Under the pieces are notes generated by a model. It did not search any database and was not told the DNA's origin. It worked only from the letters and a program-made list of their open reading frames with translations. DNA of 64,000 nt from an uncultured Prevotella sp. GTDB taxonomy: Bacteria; Bacteroidota; Bacteroidia; Bacteroidales; Bacteroidaceae. Every line of letters starts with the position of its first letter. Position 1 is the stretch's first letter. A program made the translations under genes and the position numbers. Location: positions 124,001 through 188,000 of the forward strand of contig URUK01000001.1 of assembly GCA_900551055.1 (NCBI GenBank), in the 5' to 3' direction. Positions 51,620-59,066 of the stretch are shown here, one piece after another.

Positions 51620-53098
51620 ATGAAAAATAGGATTTTATTGTTCATCGCAACGTTCGTATCTGTAATGTTCGCGTCATGTGATGATACAACAAGTACGATA
51701 GGTTCTTCTTTGACAGATGGAATGGACATGCTTGAGGTTTCAACAGACACGTTCCCGGTGGCCTCACAGTCTATTGTTGCAGACTCGGTCTTATCACGTA
51801 ATACGACTGGGTATTTAGGTATAATCCGTGACCCGGAAACGGGGAATTATATAACTGGCAACTTCATGGCACAGTTCGGAACGCTTGAAGACTACGGTTT
51901 GCCTGAATTGGACAGTATTGTCAGTCTTACGGAGGATTTTCCTGAAACAGGCAACAGGGCGGATTCAATAAGTAAGGTGATGGCGGATTCTTGCCATATC
52001 AGGTTGTTTTTTGAAAGCTATTATGGTGATTCGCTTGCGACTATGAATATGACTGTCCATGAAATGGCGAATGCTATGGAAGACGGGGTGCAATATTATT
52101 CAAATTTTGACCCCAAAAAGGAGGGCTTTGTTGATGATGCAGGGTTTAAGGTAAATAAAACTTATGCATTGACAGACTTTACCGTAAGCGATGAAGACCG
52201 TGCGGACGCAGGTTCTTATACGCCGAACATAAAGATAAACCTTAATATGCCTTATACCGATAAGGATGGGGTTACATATAATAATTACGGAACTTACATA
52301 ATGCGCAAGTATTATGAAAATCCTAATAGTTTCAAAGATTCATATAGTTTTATACATGACGTGTGTCCGGGATTTTATTTTGAGATGAATGACGGGTTAG
52401 GGGCAATGGCCTATGTTACAGTGAGCCAGCTTAACATATACTTCAAGTATAATGCCGATACAACCTATGTTGGCACATCTACTTTCGCAGGAACTGAAGA
52501 GGTTTTGCAGACTACAAATATCGAGAATGACGGTGGTGCGTTAGATGCATTGGCTAAAGACGAAAGCTGCACGTATCTGAAAACACCTTCCGGAATATTT
52601 ACAGAACTTGAATTGCCTGTTGATGAAATCAAGAACGGGCATGAGAACGATACGTTGAACACAGCCAAGTTAGTGCTTACGCGCCTGAACAATACTACGG
52701 CGAGCGACTATTCTTTGGATATACCGACAGCTCTGTTGATGATACCGAAAGACAGTCTTTACAGCTTCTTTGAGAATGGCGACATAATTGATTATCAGAA
52801 ATCTTTTTATGCAAGCTTTGATACAGATTCGAGTGAGCGCAATACCAATACATATACGTTTAATAACATTTCCGAGCTTATAAATAGTATGTATAATTCC
52901 AAGCTCAACGGGCTTGCGAGTGAAGACTGGAATAAGGTTGTTGTTATTCCTGTAACTATAACGACAAACAGTTCGCAGCAGATTGTAAAGGTTGTACATG
53001 ACATGAGTTTAACGAGCACGCGCCTTGTCAGAGGGACAAAGGATGATAATTCTCCAATAACCATCAGTGTTGTGTACAGCAAATTCGGTCAAGAGTGA
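51620..53098 (+). CDS. DUF4270 lipoprotein
   Basis: 492-aa lipoprotein of a Bacteroidetes-specific family. Signal peptide MKNRILLFIATFVSVMFASC, lipobox FASC with Cys at residue 20. The mature part is beta-rich with repeated short Asp/Asn-rich turns and no catalytic motif. A TTG-started extension of nine codons is ignored. Placed with the truncated starch synthase upstream and a 43-codon gene overlapping its stop codon. Likely at the outer membrane or surface; function unknown. Confidence 0.88.
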   Translation: MKNRILLFIATFVSVMFASCDDTTSTIGSSLTDGMDMLEVSTDTFPVASQSIVADSVLSRNTTGYLGIIRDPETGNYITGNFMAQFGTLEDYGLPELDSIVSLTEDFPETGNRADSISKVMADSCHIRLFFESYYGDSLATMNMTVHEMANAMEDGVQYYSNFDPKKEGFVDDAGFKVNKTYALTDFTVSDEDRADAGSYTPNIKINLNMPYTDKDGVTYNNYGTYIMRKYYENPNSFKDSYSFIHDVCPGFYFEMNDGLGAMAYVTVSQLNIYFKYNADTTYVGTSTFAGTEEVLQTTNIENDGGALDALAKDESCTYLKTPSGIFTELELPVDEIKNGHENDTLNTAKLVLTRLNNTTASDYSLDIPTALLMIPKDSLYSFFENGDIIDYQKSFYASFDTDSSERNTNTYTFNNISELINSMYNSKLNGLASEDWNKVVVIPVTITTNSSQQIVKVVHDMSLTSTRLVRGTKDDNSPITISVVYSKFGQE

Positions 53099-53229
53099 TG
53101 GCGGATAATTTTCTCGAACGTCATTATCAGGAATATGAGAAGCGCAAGGAAGAATGGTTGCGCAAGAAGAAACACATTCCCAAATCGAAGTCTGTGTCAT
53201 CTCACAGACGTTTAAGTAACGATAAATAA
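53098..53229 (+). CDS. Small basic protein, 43 aa, translationally coupled to DUF4270
   Basis: The start codon overlaps the DUF4270 stop (TGATG). The product is MADNFLERHYQEYEKRKEEW followed by LRKKKHIPKSKS and a Ser/Arg-rich end: an amphipathic charged helix and a very basic tail. Similar tiny ORFs occur in other Bacteroidetes as far as I recall, sometimes misnamed dehydrogenase. The overlap and the following terminator (53265-53306) support a real gene. No function can be named; binding to RNA or membrane would fit the charge. Confidence 0.6.
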   Translation: MADNFLERHYQEYEKRKEEWLRKKKHIPKSKSVSSHRRLSNDK

Positions 53230-53264
53230 GATGGTTTCATAGAAATAGACGAATAATAGAAATA

Positions 53265-53306
53265 AAGAAAGCGGCAGGGATTTCAATCATTCCCTGCCGC
53301 TTTCTT
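53265..53306. terminator. Bidirectional terminator, 43-aa gene / biotin carrier gene
   Basis: Perfect 16-bp inverted repeat (AAGAAAGCGGCAGGGA / complement at 53291-53306) between convergent transcripts. Confidence 0.9.
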
Positions 53307-53328
53307 ATATCCTCTTGGTAGAGTGGCA

Positions 53329-53763
53329 TCATTCAATGACTACGAGCGGAGTGTCTTCCATGACACTTTCGCCTTCTTTCACAAGTATGGCTGTAACCTT
53401 TCCGCCCTTTTCTGCGTCAAGGTTGTTGGCCATCTTCATGGCTTCAAGCACAACAACGGTGTCGCCGGCTTTGACTTCGTCGCCAACGGAAACCTTTATT
53501 TCGGTTATGACTCCTGGCAACGGTGACTTTACAGCGTTGTTCATATTCACACGTGGGCTATTCCCACCAGCTGAGGCTGGTGCTGCCGCCGGCTGCTGTG
53601 CAACGGGTTTTACAACGACCTTTTTCTTCTGAGGTTCAGGTTCTTTTTCCATTTCAACCTTGTATTCCTCACCATTGACAACCACATTCGCGATGTTGTC
53701 CTCGATGCTGGCAATGGTAACCTCATACTTATTGCCGTTTATTGTATATTTATATTCTTTCAT
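53329..53763 (-). CDS. mmdC: Biotin carboxyl carrier subunit (second copy)
   Basis: 144-aa paralogue of the carrier at 13984-14427, with the same three-part layout: N-terminal beta domain (YKYTINGNKYEVTIAS), a Pro/Ala/Lys-rich linker, and a biotinyl domain with VLEAMKMANN. It is last in the mce-mmdA-mmdE-like-carrier operon, 13 nt after the 50-aa gene. It probably carries CO2 from MmdA; since the beta subunit is encoded 38 kb away beside the other carrier, the two carriers may be interchangeable. Confidence 0.9.
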   Translation of the reverse strand: MKEYKYTINGNKYEVTIASIEDNIANVVVNGEEYKVEMEKEPEPQKKKVVVKPVAQQPAAAPASAGGNSPRVNMNNAVKSPLPGVITEIKVSVGDEVKAGDTVVVLEAMKMANNLDAEKGGKVTAILVKEGESVMEDTPLVVIE

Positions 53764-53776
53764 AAAAATTCGTTTT

Positions 53777-53929
53777 TTAAGGGCGTTGTGTCATTGATAG
53801 GAAACGCATTTCCCATTCAGAGCATTTTTTCTTTATTGTGATAATGCCTGTTTCCTTGTCATGCACATTGTTGCCGTTAAACTCATGCAACGCCAATGCA
53901 ATGGCTGCATAAACCTCGTTTTTGTTCAT
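53777..53929 (-). CDS. Small decarboxylase subunit, MmdE-like (50 aa)
   Basis: 50-aa protein between mmdA and the biotin carrier. Its NEVYAAIALALHE and NVHDKETGIITIKKK align with the C terminus of the delta-like subunit at 12961-13926 (EIYMAVIAMALKQ, DVHDIESNIITIKPH). This is the relation described for Veillonella methylmalonyl-CoA decarboxylase, whose epsilon subunit resembles the C-terminal end of delta. It likely stabilises the complex or docks the carboxyltransferase. No signal peptide or membrane helix. Start ATG 53929 lies 27 nt after mmdA. Confidence 0.8.
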   Translation of the reverse strand: MNKNEVYAAIALALHEFNGNNVHDKETGIITIKKKCSEWEMRFLSMTQRP

Positions 53930-53956
53930 TGTCGTTGATTTTATATGTTGGAAACA

Positions 53957-55510
53957 TTACATCGGAATGTTGCCGTGCTTCTTTGCGGGCAGGCCGTCTC
54001 TCTTTGTTGCCAGCTGGGCCAATGCGCGGCAGATGCGGAAGCGCGTGTTGCGCGGCTCTATCACATCGTCGATGTAGCCGTACTTGGCAGCCTGGTACGG
54101 GTTCGCGAACATTTCGGTGTATTCTTCTTCCTTCTCTGCAAGGAATGCCTTGGGGTCTTCATGCTCCTTAGCCTCTTTTGCGCATAGTACGGCTACAGCA
54201 CCGCTTGCACCCATGACTGCGATTTCTGCCGACGGCCAAGCGTAGTTGATGTCGGTGCGCAGCTGCTTGCATCCCATGACGATGTGGCTTCCGCCGTAAC
54301 TCTTGCGCAGCGTAACTGTTACCTTGGGCACAGTGGCTTCGCCGTAAGCATAAAGCAATTGTGCTCCGTGCAGGATGACAGCGTTGTACTCCTGACCTGT
54401 TCCGGGAAGGAAGCCGGGCACATCGACGAGGCTCACGATAGGAATGTTGAACGCGTCGCAGAAGCGGACGAAACGTGCACCCTTGCGGCTTGCGTTAACG
54501 TCAAGAACTCCGGCGTAGCATGAAGGCTGGTTTGCCACGATACCAACACTCTGTCCGTTGAAGCGTGCAAAACCAACGATGATGTTGCGTGCGAACTTAG
54601 GCTGTACTTCGAAGAATTCGCCGTTGTCGGTGATTGCGCCGATAACCTTGTACATGTCGTAAGCCTGGTTGGGGTCTTCGGGTATGATTTCGTTGAGCGA
54701 ATCCTCCATACGGTTGATGGGGTCGGTGCACTCCTTGCGCGGAGCTTCTTCCATGTTGTTTGAAGGAATGTAGCTCAACAGGGTCTTTATCATCTCCATT
54801 GCCTCTTCCTCTGTAGCGGCAGTAAAGTGTGTCACACCGCTCTTTGTCGAGTGTACGCTCGCTCCGCCGAGGTGCTCCTGGTCGATGTCTTCGCCGGTTA
54901 CGGTCTTAACAACCTTCGGACCGGTAAGGAACATGTATGATGTGTTTTCCATCATCAGGGTGAAGTCGGTCAGCGCCGGTGAATAAACCGCACCGCCCGC
55001 ACACGGGCCGAAGATGCCGCTGATTTGCGGAATTACGCCAGAAGCGAGGATGTTGCGCTCGAAAATCTCGGCAAATCCTGCCAATGCGCAGATACCTTCC
55101 TGTATGCGCGCGCCGCCAGAGTCGTTTATTCCGATAACGGGCGCGCCCATCTTCATTGCCATATCCATGACCTTGCAGATTTTCTGCGCCATTGTTTCAG
55201 ACAGCGAACCGCCGTTTACGGTGAAGTCCTGTGCGAAGATGTAAACCAAGCGGCCGTCTATCGTTCCGCATCCGGCAACGACACCGTCGCCGAGATATTG
55301 CTTCTTTTCCATTCCGAAGTTGGTGCAACGGTGCAGCTTGAACATGTCAAATTCCTCGAAGCTGCCTTCGTCGAGAAGCATGTCTATACGTTCGCGCGCT
55401 GTGTACTTCCCACGTGCGTGCTGTTTCTCTATGGCTTTTTCCCCACCTCCAAGACGTGCTTTTTCGCGTTTTGCGATAAGCTCCTTGATTTTTTCTACTT
55501 GTTTGCTCAT
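53957..55510 (-). CDS. mmdA: Methylmalonyl-CoA decarboxylase / acyl-CoA carboxylase carboxyltransferase subunit
   Basis: 517-aa cytoplasmic carboxyltransferase that moves the carboxyl group between acyl-CoA and biotin. Family blocks: GGGEKAIEKQHARGKYTARERIDMLLD (shown in part as GKYTARERIDMLLD, residues 32-45), YIFAQDFTVNGGSLSE, GINDSGGARIQEG and GPCAGGAVYSPALTDF for the N-crotonase half, then VDVPGFLPGTGQE and YGGSHIVMGCK. No biotin carboxylase gene is nearby, which favours a decarboxylase rather than an ATP-dependent carboxylase. It follows mce after 99 nt. Confidence 0.93.
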   Translation of the reverse strand: MSKQVEKIKELIAKREKARLGGGEKAIEKQHARGKYTARERIDMLLDEGSFEEFDMFKLHRCTNFGMEKKQYLGDGVVAGCGTIDGRLVYIFAQDFTVNGGSLSETMAQKICKVMDMAMKMGAPVIGINDSGGARIQEGICALAGFAEIFERNILASGVIPQISGIFGPCAGGAVYSPALTDFTLMMENTSYMFLTGPKVVKTVTGEDIDQEHLGGASVHSTKSGVTHFTAATEEEAMEMIKTLLSYIPSNNMEEAPRKECTDPINRMEDSLNEIIPEDPNQAYDMYKVIGAITDNGEFFEVQPKFARNIIVGFARFNGQSVGIVANQPSCYAGVLDVNASRKGARFVRFCDAFNIPIVSLVDVPGFLPGTGQEYNAVILHGAQLLYAYGEATVPKVTVTLRKSYGGSHIVMGCKQLRTDINYAWPSAEIAVMGASGAVAVLCAKEAKEHEDPKAFLAEKEEEYTEMFANPYQAAKYGYIDDVIEPRNTRFRICRALAQLATKRDGLPAKKHGNIPM

Positions 55511-55609
55511 TGGTATTTGTGTTTTTACAACGGTTAATGTTGGAAATCCTTGCCGTTTGTGGCAAAATCCGCAGGCGGCAAGGTTTGTCTTATAACCTTA
55601 TTTATATAA

Positions 55610-56014
55610 TTATTGTTCGCAAAGCTCTGTGAGTATGCCGCATGTAGACTTCGGATGCAGGAACGCGATGTTCAGGTTTTCCGCGCCCTTGCGTGGAGCT
55701 TTGTCTATCAGGCGAAGTCCTTTGCCCTCGCATTCGGCCAAAGCTTCTGCAACTCCGTCCTCTATACAGAAAGCAACATGGTGTACGCCATGGTTGCCTT
55801 TGTCGAGCCATTTCTGTATTGTACTGTCGGGCGATGTAGGCTCAAGCAGTTCCAGTTTCACCTCGCCACACTTGAGAAAAGCCGTTTTTACCTTCTGGTC
55901 GGCCACTTCTTCAACTGCGTAGCATTTAAGTCCCAACACATTCTCGAAATAGGGCAGAGCTTCTTCAATGCTTTGTACGGCTATGCCCAAATGTTCAATA
56001 CGTGAAATTTTCAT
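55610..56014 (-). CDS. mce: Methylmalonyl-CoA epimerase
   Basis: 134-aa VOC-fold metalloenzyme that interconverts (R)- and (S)-methylmalonyl-CoA, linking MutAB to the decarboxylase. The metal-binding His in RIEHLGIAV (residue 7), GVHHVAF near 82, and the terminal Glu region (GILTELCEQ) are present. The frame runs 60 codons further upstream through the promoter, so MKISRIEH is the start. First gene of the mce-mmdA-mmdE-like-carrier operon. Confidence 0.95.
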   Translation of the reverse strand: MKISRIEHLGIAVQSIEEALPYFENVLGLKCYAVEEVADQKVKTAFLKCGEVKLELLEPTSPDSTIQKWLDKGNHGVHHVAFCIEDGVAEALAECEGKGLRLIDKAPRKGAENLNIAFLHPKSTCGILTELCEQ

Positions 56015-56039
56015 ATTATTATATTTTAAAATAATGCTG

Positions 56040-56070
56040 CAAAGATAGTGTAAATAGAATGAAGTGCAAA
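56040..56070 (-). promoter_or_regulatory. Promoter of the mce-mmdA operon
   Basis: Minus strand TTTG (56070-56067), 19 nt, TATCTTTG (56047-56040). Confidence 0.78.
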
Positions 56071-56108
56071 ATAAAAATGGATGAAAAGATTTTTTATTTT
56101 GCACTTCA
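56040..56108 (-). repeat. Promoter-linked inverted repeat, copy B
   Basis: 18-bp perfect inverted repeat: 56060-56077 (TGAAGTGCAAAATAAAAA) with 56091-56108. The left arm contains the -33 box. The core resembles copy A at 20557-20623. Confidence 0.7.
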
Positions 56109-56516
56109 CTGATGTATTGTGTTTTTAGTGCGGCCATGCGCCAAATGTTTGAGGTATGCAGGGGAAATGCTGAATGAATGAAGACGTGCGGCATTTGTCA
56201 GGTGCTGCAGTTCTGGCAAAGTTGTGTCCTGTTTGTTCTGGCATAATGAAAGACAAGCAGGGGGTTGTCTTACAATTTGATTTCCGTTGGGTGTTGAGAA
56301 CAGCCTTGTTTCTGAATGAGAATAATGTTTGCGGAAATAATCCAGAGAAATGTGTGCAAACGCAAGTGCCGTTGTTACAGACCATTGCATTTTCATACGG
56401 CTTTAGTGTGCAATTATTATGTCTGTTTTAGAGACGGGAAACCGTTATTTTGAATGGCGAAGTATACTTTTCCGGGCTTTTTATACGGTGCAGCAGACCT
56501 ATTTCCATGCTTTTCG
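56109..56516. other. Non-coding gap
   Basis: First part of the 939-nt divergent gap before gapA. Only short, unrecognisable frames (longest 85 codons, with unusual composition); no RNA or regulatory element was identified. Confidence 0.4.
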
Positions 56517-56590
56517 GCAAGCCGAAAGGCCGTCTTTTGCAAGCCGAAAGGAGGTCTTTTATACAATCAAAGGTGCTGTTTCGTTATGTC
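56517..56590. repeat. 22-bp-periodic intergenic element, copy 9
   Basis: Tracts at 56534, 56556 and 56578 (22 bp each), with a lead from 56517. It contains GGCAAGCCGAAAGGCCG, where C/G changes again keep tract and counter-tract complementary. Confidence 0.75.
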
Positions 56591-56793
56591 TGGCGTGTGC
56601 GGTTGTGTGTTGGAAAACTTAGTTTGACGGTTTTCCCGTACATTCTTTAAGTGACATTTTGACAAGCAATCTTCCATAAGACGTGTTGTTTTGACATTGT
56701 AATGCAGCTGCATAGCGTGCTTGATGCAGCTGCGCAGGTAAAGGACAAGTAAAGAGCAGGCGATTTTTTTTATATTATTTAATAGTGTAAACC

Positions 56794-56825
56794 GCTGTTC
56801 GAATGAAATATTTTTTGTAATTTTG
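56794..56825 (+). promoter_or_regulatory. Promoter of gapA
   Basis: TAATTTTG at 56818-56825 with a weak -33. The leader of about 120 nt has no recognised element. Confidence 0.45.
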
Positions 56826-56953
56826 CGGTCGAAAAAAGAAGAGCACGGATCGATGCTGAGCGCAAACATCGTCAGGCTCTTGCAGCAAGGCCGTTTTCAA
56901 GGCAATAGGTATGATTTAAGGAAATTATTTTAACCCTTTTAAAATAAACAAAG

Positions 56954-57985
56954 ATGATTAAAATTGGTATCAATGGATTTGGCCGTATCGGCCGTTTCGT
57001 TTTCCGTGCTTCTCTCGAAGAGGCTAACAAGAACGATGTAGTAGTAGTAGGTATCAACGACCTCCTGCCTGTTGACTACATGGCTTACATGCTGAAATAT
57101 GACACGATGCACGGCCGTTTCGATGGCACTATCGAGGCTGACGTGGAGAAGAACGAGCTTATTGTAAACGGCAACCACATCCGCGTTACAGCAGAGAAGG
57201 ACGCTGCAAACCTGAAGTGGGACGAAATCGGCGCTGAATACGTAGTTGAGTCTACCGGCCTTTACCTGACAATGGACCGTGCAGAGAAGCACCTCCAGGC
57301 TGGCGCTAAATATGTAGTGCTGTCAGCTCCTTCAAAGAAGGGCGAGGACGGCCGTCAGGCTGACATGTTCGTATGCGGCGTAAATACCGACACATACGCT
57401 GGCCAGAAGATTGTTTCAAATGCATCTTGCACAACCAACTGCTTGGCTCCTATAGCTAAAGTCCTGAACGACAAGTTCGGCATCGAGACTGGTCTTATGA
57501 CAACCGTTCACTCTACTACCGCTACACAGCGCACCGTTGACGGCCCGTCTATGAAGGACTGGCGTGGTGGCCGTGCTGCTTCTGGCAACATCATCCCGTC
57601 TTCTACGGGTGCTGCTAAGGCTGTAGGCAAGGTTATTCCCGAACTGAACGGCAAGCTGACAGGTATCTCAATGCGCGTTCCTACTCTGGACGTATCAGTT
57701 GTTGACCTGACTGTAAACCTGAAGAACCCCGCAACTAAGGAAGACATCTGCAACGCAATGAAGGAAGCTGCAGAGGGCGAACTGAAGGGTGTGCTCGGCT
57801 ACACAGAGGACAAGGTCGTTTCTTCAGACTTCCTCGGCTGCCCGTTGACATCTATCTTCGACGCAGACGCAGGCGTTTACCTGACAGACAAGTTCGTTAA
57901 GGTTGTATCTTGGTATGACAACGAGATTGGTTACTCTCACAAGGTAATCGACCTCATCAAGATAATGAAGAAGCACAACGGCTAA
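56954..57985 (+). CDS. gapA: Glyceraldehyde-3-phosphate dehydrogenase
   Basis: Glycolytic NAD-dependent enzyme, cytoplasmic, 343 aa. GINGFGRIGRFV (residues 5-16) binds NAD, SNASCTTNCLAP near 155 holds the catalytic Cys, and WYDNEIGYSHKV near the end is conserved. Codon use is visibly more biased than in the neighbours (frequent GTA, GCT, AAC, AAG, GAC), as expected for a very highly expressed gene. Monocistronic with a strong terminator. Confidence 0.98.
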   Translation: MIKIGINGFGRIGRFVFRASLEEANKNDVVVVGINDLLPVDYMAYMLKYDTMHGRFDGTIEADVEKNELIVNGNHIRVTAEKDAANLKWDEIGAEYVVESTGLYLTMDRAEKHLQAGAKYVVLSAPSKKGEDGRQADMFVCGVNTDTYAGQKIVSNASCTTNCLAPIAKVLNDKFGIETGLMTTVHSTTATQRTVDGPSMKDWRGGRAASGNIIPSSTGAAKAVGKVIPELNGKLTGISMRVPTLDVSVVDLTVNLKNPATKEDICNAMKEAAEGELKGVLGYTEDKVVSSDFLGCPLTSIFDADAGVYLTDKFVKVVSWYDNEIGYSHKVIDLIKIMKKHNG

Positions 57986-58007
57986 TCTTAAAATTACCGA
58001 TATGAAT

Positions 58008-58047
58008 AAAATAAACCGCCAGGCATTTGCACGGCGGTTTATTTTTT
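58008..58047 (+). terminator. Terminator of gapA
   Basis: AAAATAAACCGCC pairs with GGCGGTTTATTTT (58033-58045), then T residues. The loop contains the -33 box of the next promoter. Confidence 0.9.
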
Positions 58048-58056
58048 GTATATTTG
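58026..58056 (+). promoter_or_regulatory. Promoter of miaA
   Basis: TTTG at 58026-58029 lies in the gapA terminator loop; 19 nt later is TATATTTG at 58049-58056. Confidence 0.68.
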
Positions 58057-58099
58057 CAAGGTAAAAAAATGTAAAAAGTCTGCTCCATAGTTCCATGTT

Positions 58100-59032
58100 A
58101 TGAATAAGATGATAACCATACTCGGTCCAACAGCTTCCGGCAAGACGGCTTTGGCGGCGGCTTTGGCGGTCTCAGTCGGCGGTGAGATAATAAGCGCCGA
58201 CAGCCGCCAGGTGTACCGTAGGATGGACATTGGAACAGGAAAAGACCTTGCCGACTACAATGTAGAAGGCGTGCATGTGCCTTACCATCTAATAGACATA
58301 GTCGAGCCGGGCACAAAGTATAATGTTTTCGAGTACCAAAAGGACTTTGCCAAGGCTTATGACGACATCCGCAACCGTGGGCGTCTGCCAATAATGTGCG
58401 GCGGCACGGGGCTGTATATTGAGTCTGTTTTGAAGGGATACAAGCTTCTGCCTGTACCGGAAAACAAGGAATTGCGCCACAGTCTTGAAGGCAAGACGTT
58501 GGCGGAGTTGACCGGGTTGCTTGAAAAACTGAAGTCGGAAAACGGCTCGGCCATGCACAATAAGACAGATGTGGATACTGCGAAACGTGCCATACGCGCC
58601 ATAGAAATCGAGACTTATTATAAAGAACATGCTCAGGAAGAGGTACAGCCGTTTCCCGAAGTCCGTTCGGTCATCATAGGTGTGGATGTTGACCGTGACG
58701 AGCGCAGGCGTAGGATAAGCGCACGTTTGAGCCAGCGGCTCGACAATGGCATGGTAGACGAGGTCAAGGGATTGCTTGCTGAAGGCATATCTCCAGAAGA
58801 CCTGATGTATTACGGGCTTGAATATAAGTTCTTGACGGAATATATAATATGCAAGCTCACGTATGACGAGATGTTCCGCTCATTGGAAATAGCAATACAT
58901 CAGTTTGCCAAGCGGCAGATGACATGGTTTCGTGGGATGGAGCGACGCAGTTTCAAAATAAACTGGATTGACGCGATGCTGCCGTTGGAAGAAAAGATAA
59001 GACGTATAGTTGATATATATAATAAGGAATAG
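58100..59032 (+). CDS. miaA: tRNA dimethylallyltransferase
   Basis: Adds the isopentenyl group to A37 of tRNAs reading UNN codons; cytoplasmic, 310 aa. GPTASGKTALAAAL is the P-loop, SADSRQVYRRMDIGTGK the substrate site, and CGGTGLYIESVL is conserved. The C-terminal half is somewhat divergent (MYYGLEYKFLTEYI in place of the usual IGYKE block), like the second MiaA-type paralogue found in Bacteroidetes. The diacylglycerol kinase-like gene follows 34 nt later. Confidence 0.92.
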   Translation: MNKMITILGPTASGKTALAAALAVSVGGEIISADSRQVYRRMDIGTGKDLADYNVEGVHVPYHLIDIVEPGTKYNVFEYQKDFAKAYDDIRNRGRLPIMCGGTGLYIESVLKGYKLLPVPENKELRHSLEGKTLAELTGLLEKLKSENGSAMHNKTDVDTAKRAIRAIEIETYYKEHAQEEVQPFPEVRSVIIGVDVDRDERRRRISARLSQRLDNGMVDEVKGLLAEGISPEDLMYYGLEYKFLTEYIICKLTYDEMFRSLEIAIHQFAKRQMTWFRGMERRSFKINWIDAMLPLEEKIRRIVDIYNKE

Positions 59033-59066
59033 AAAGGTAATTCAGTTATACTAAAAGTAAGGTAAA

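Noticed and set aside
56174..56431. 85-codon frame in the mce-gapA gap
   Set aside because: Composition is unlike the neighbours, there is no promoter or ribosome site, and no family is recognisable.
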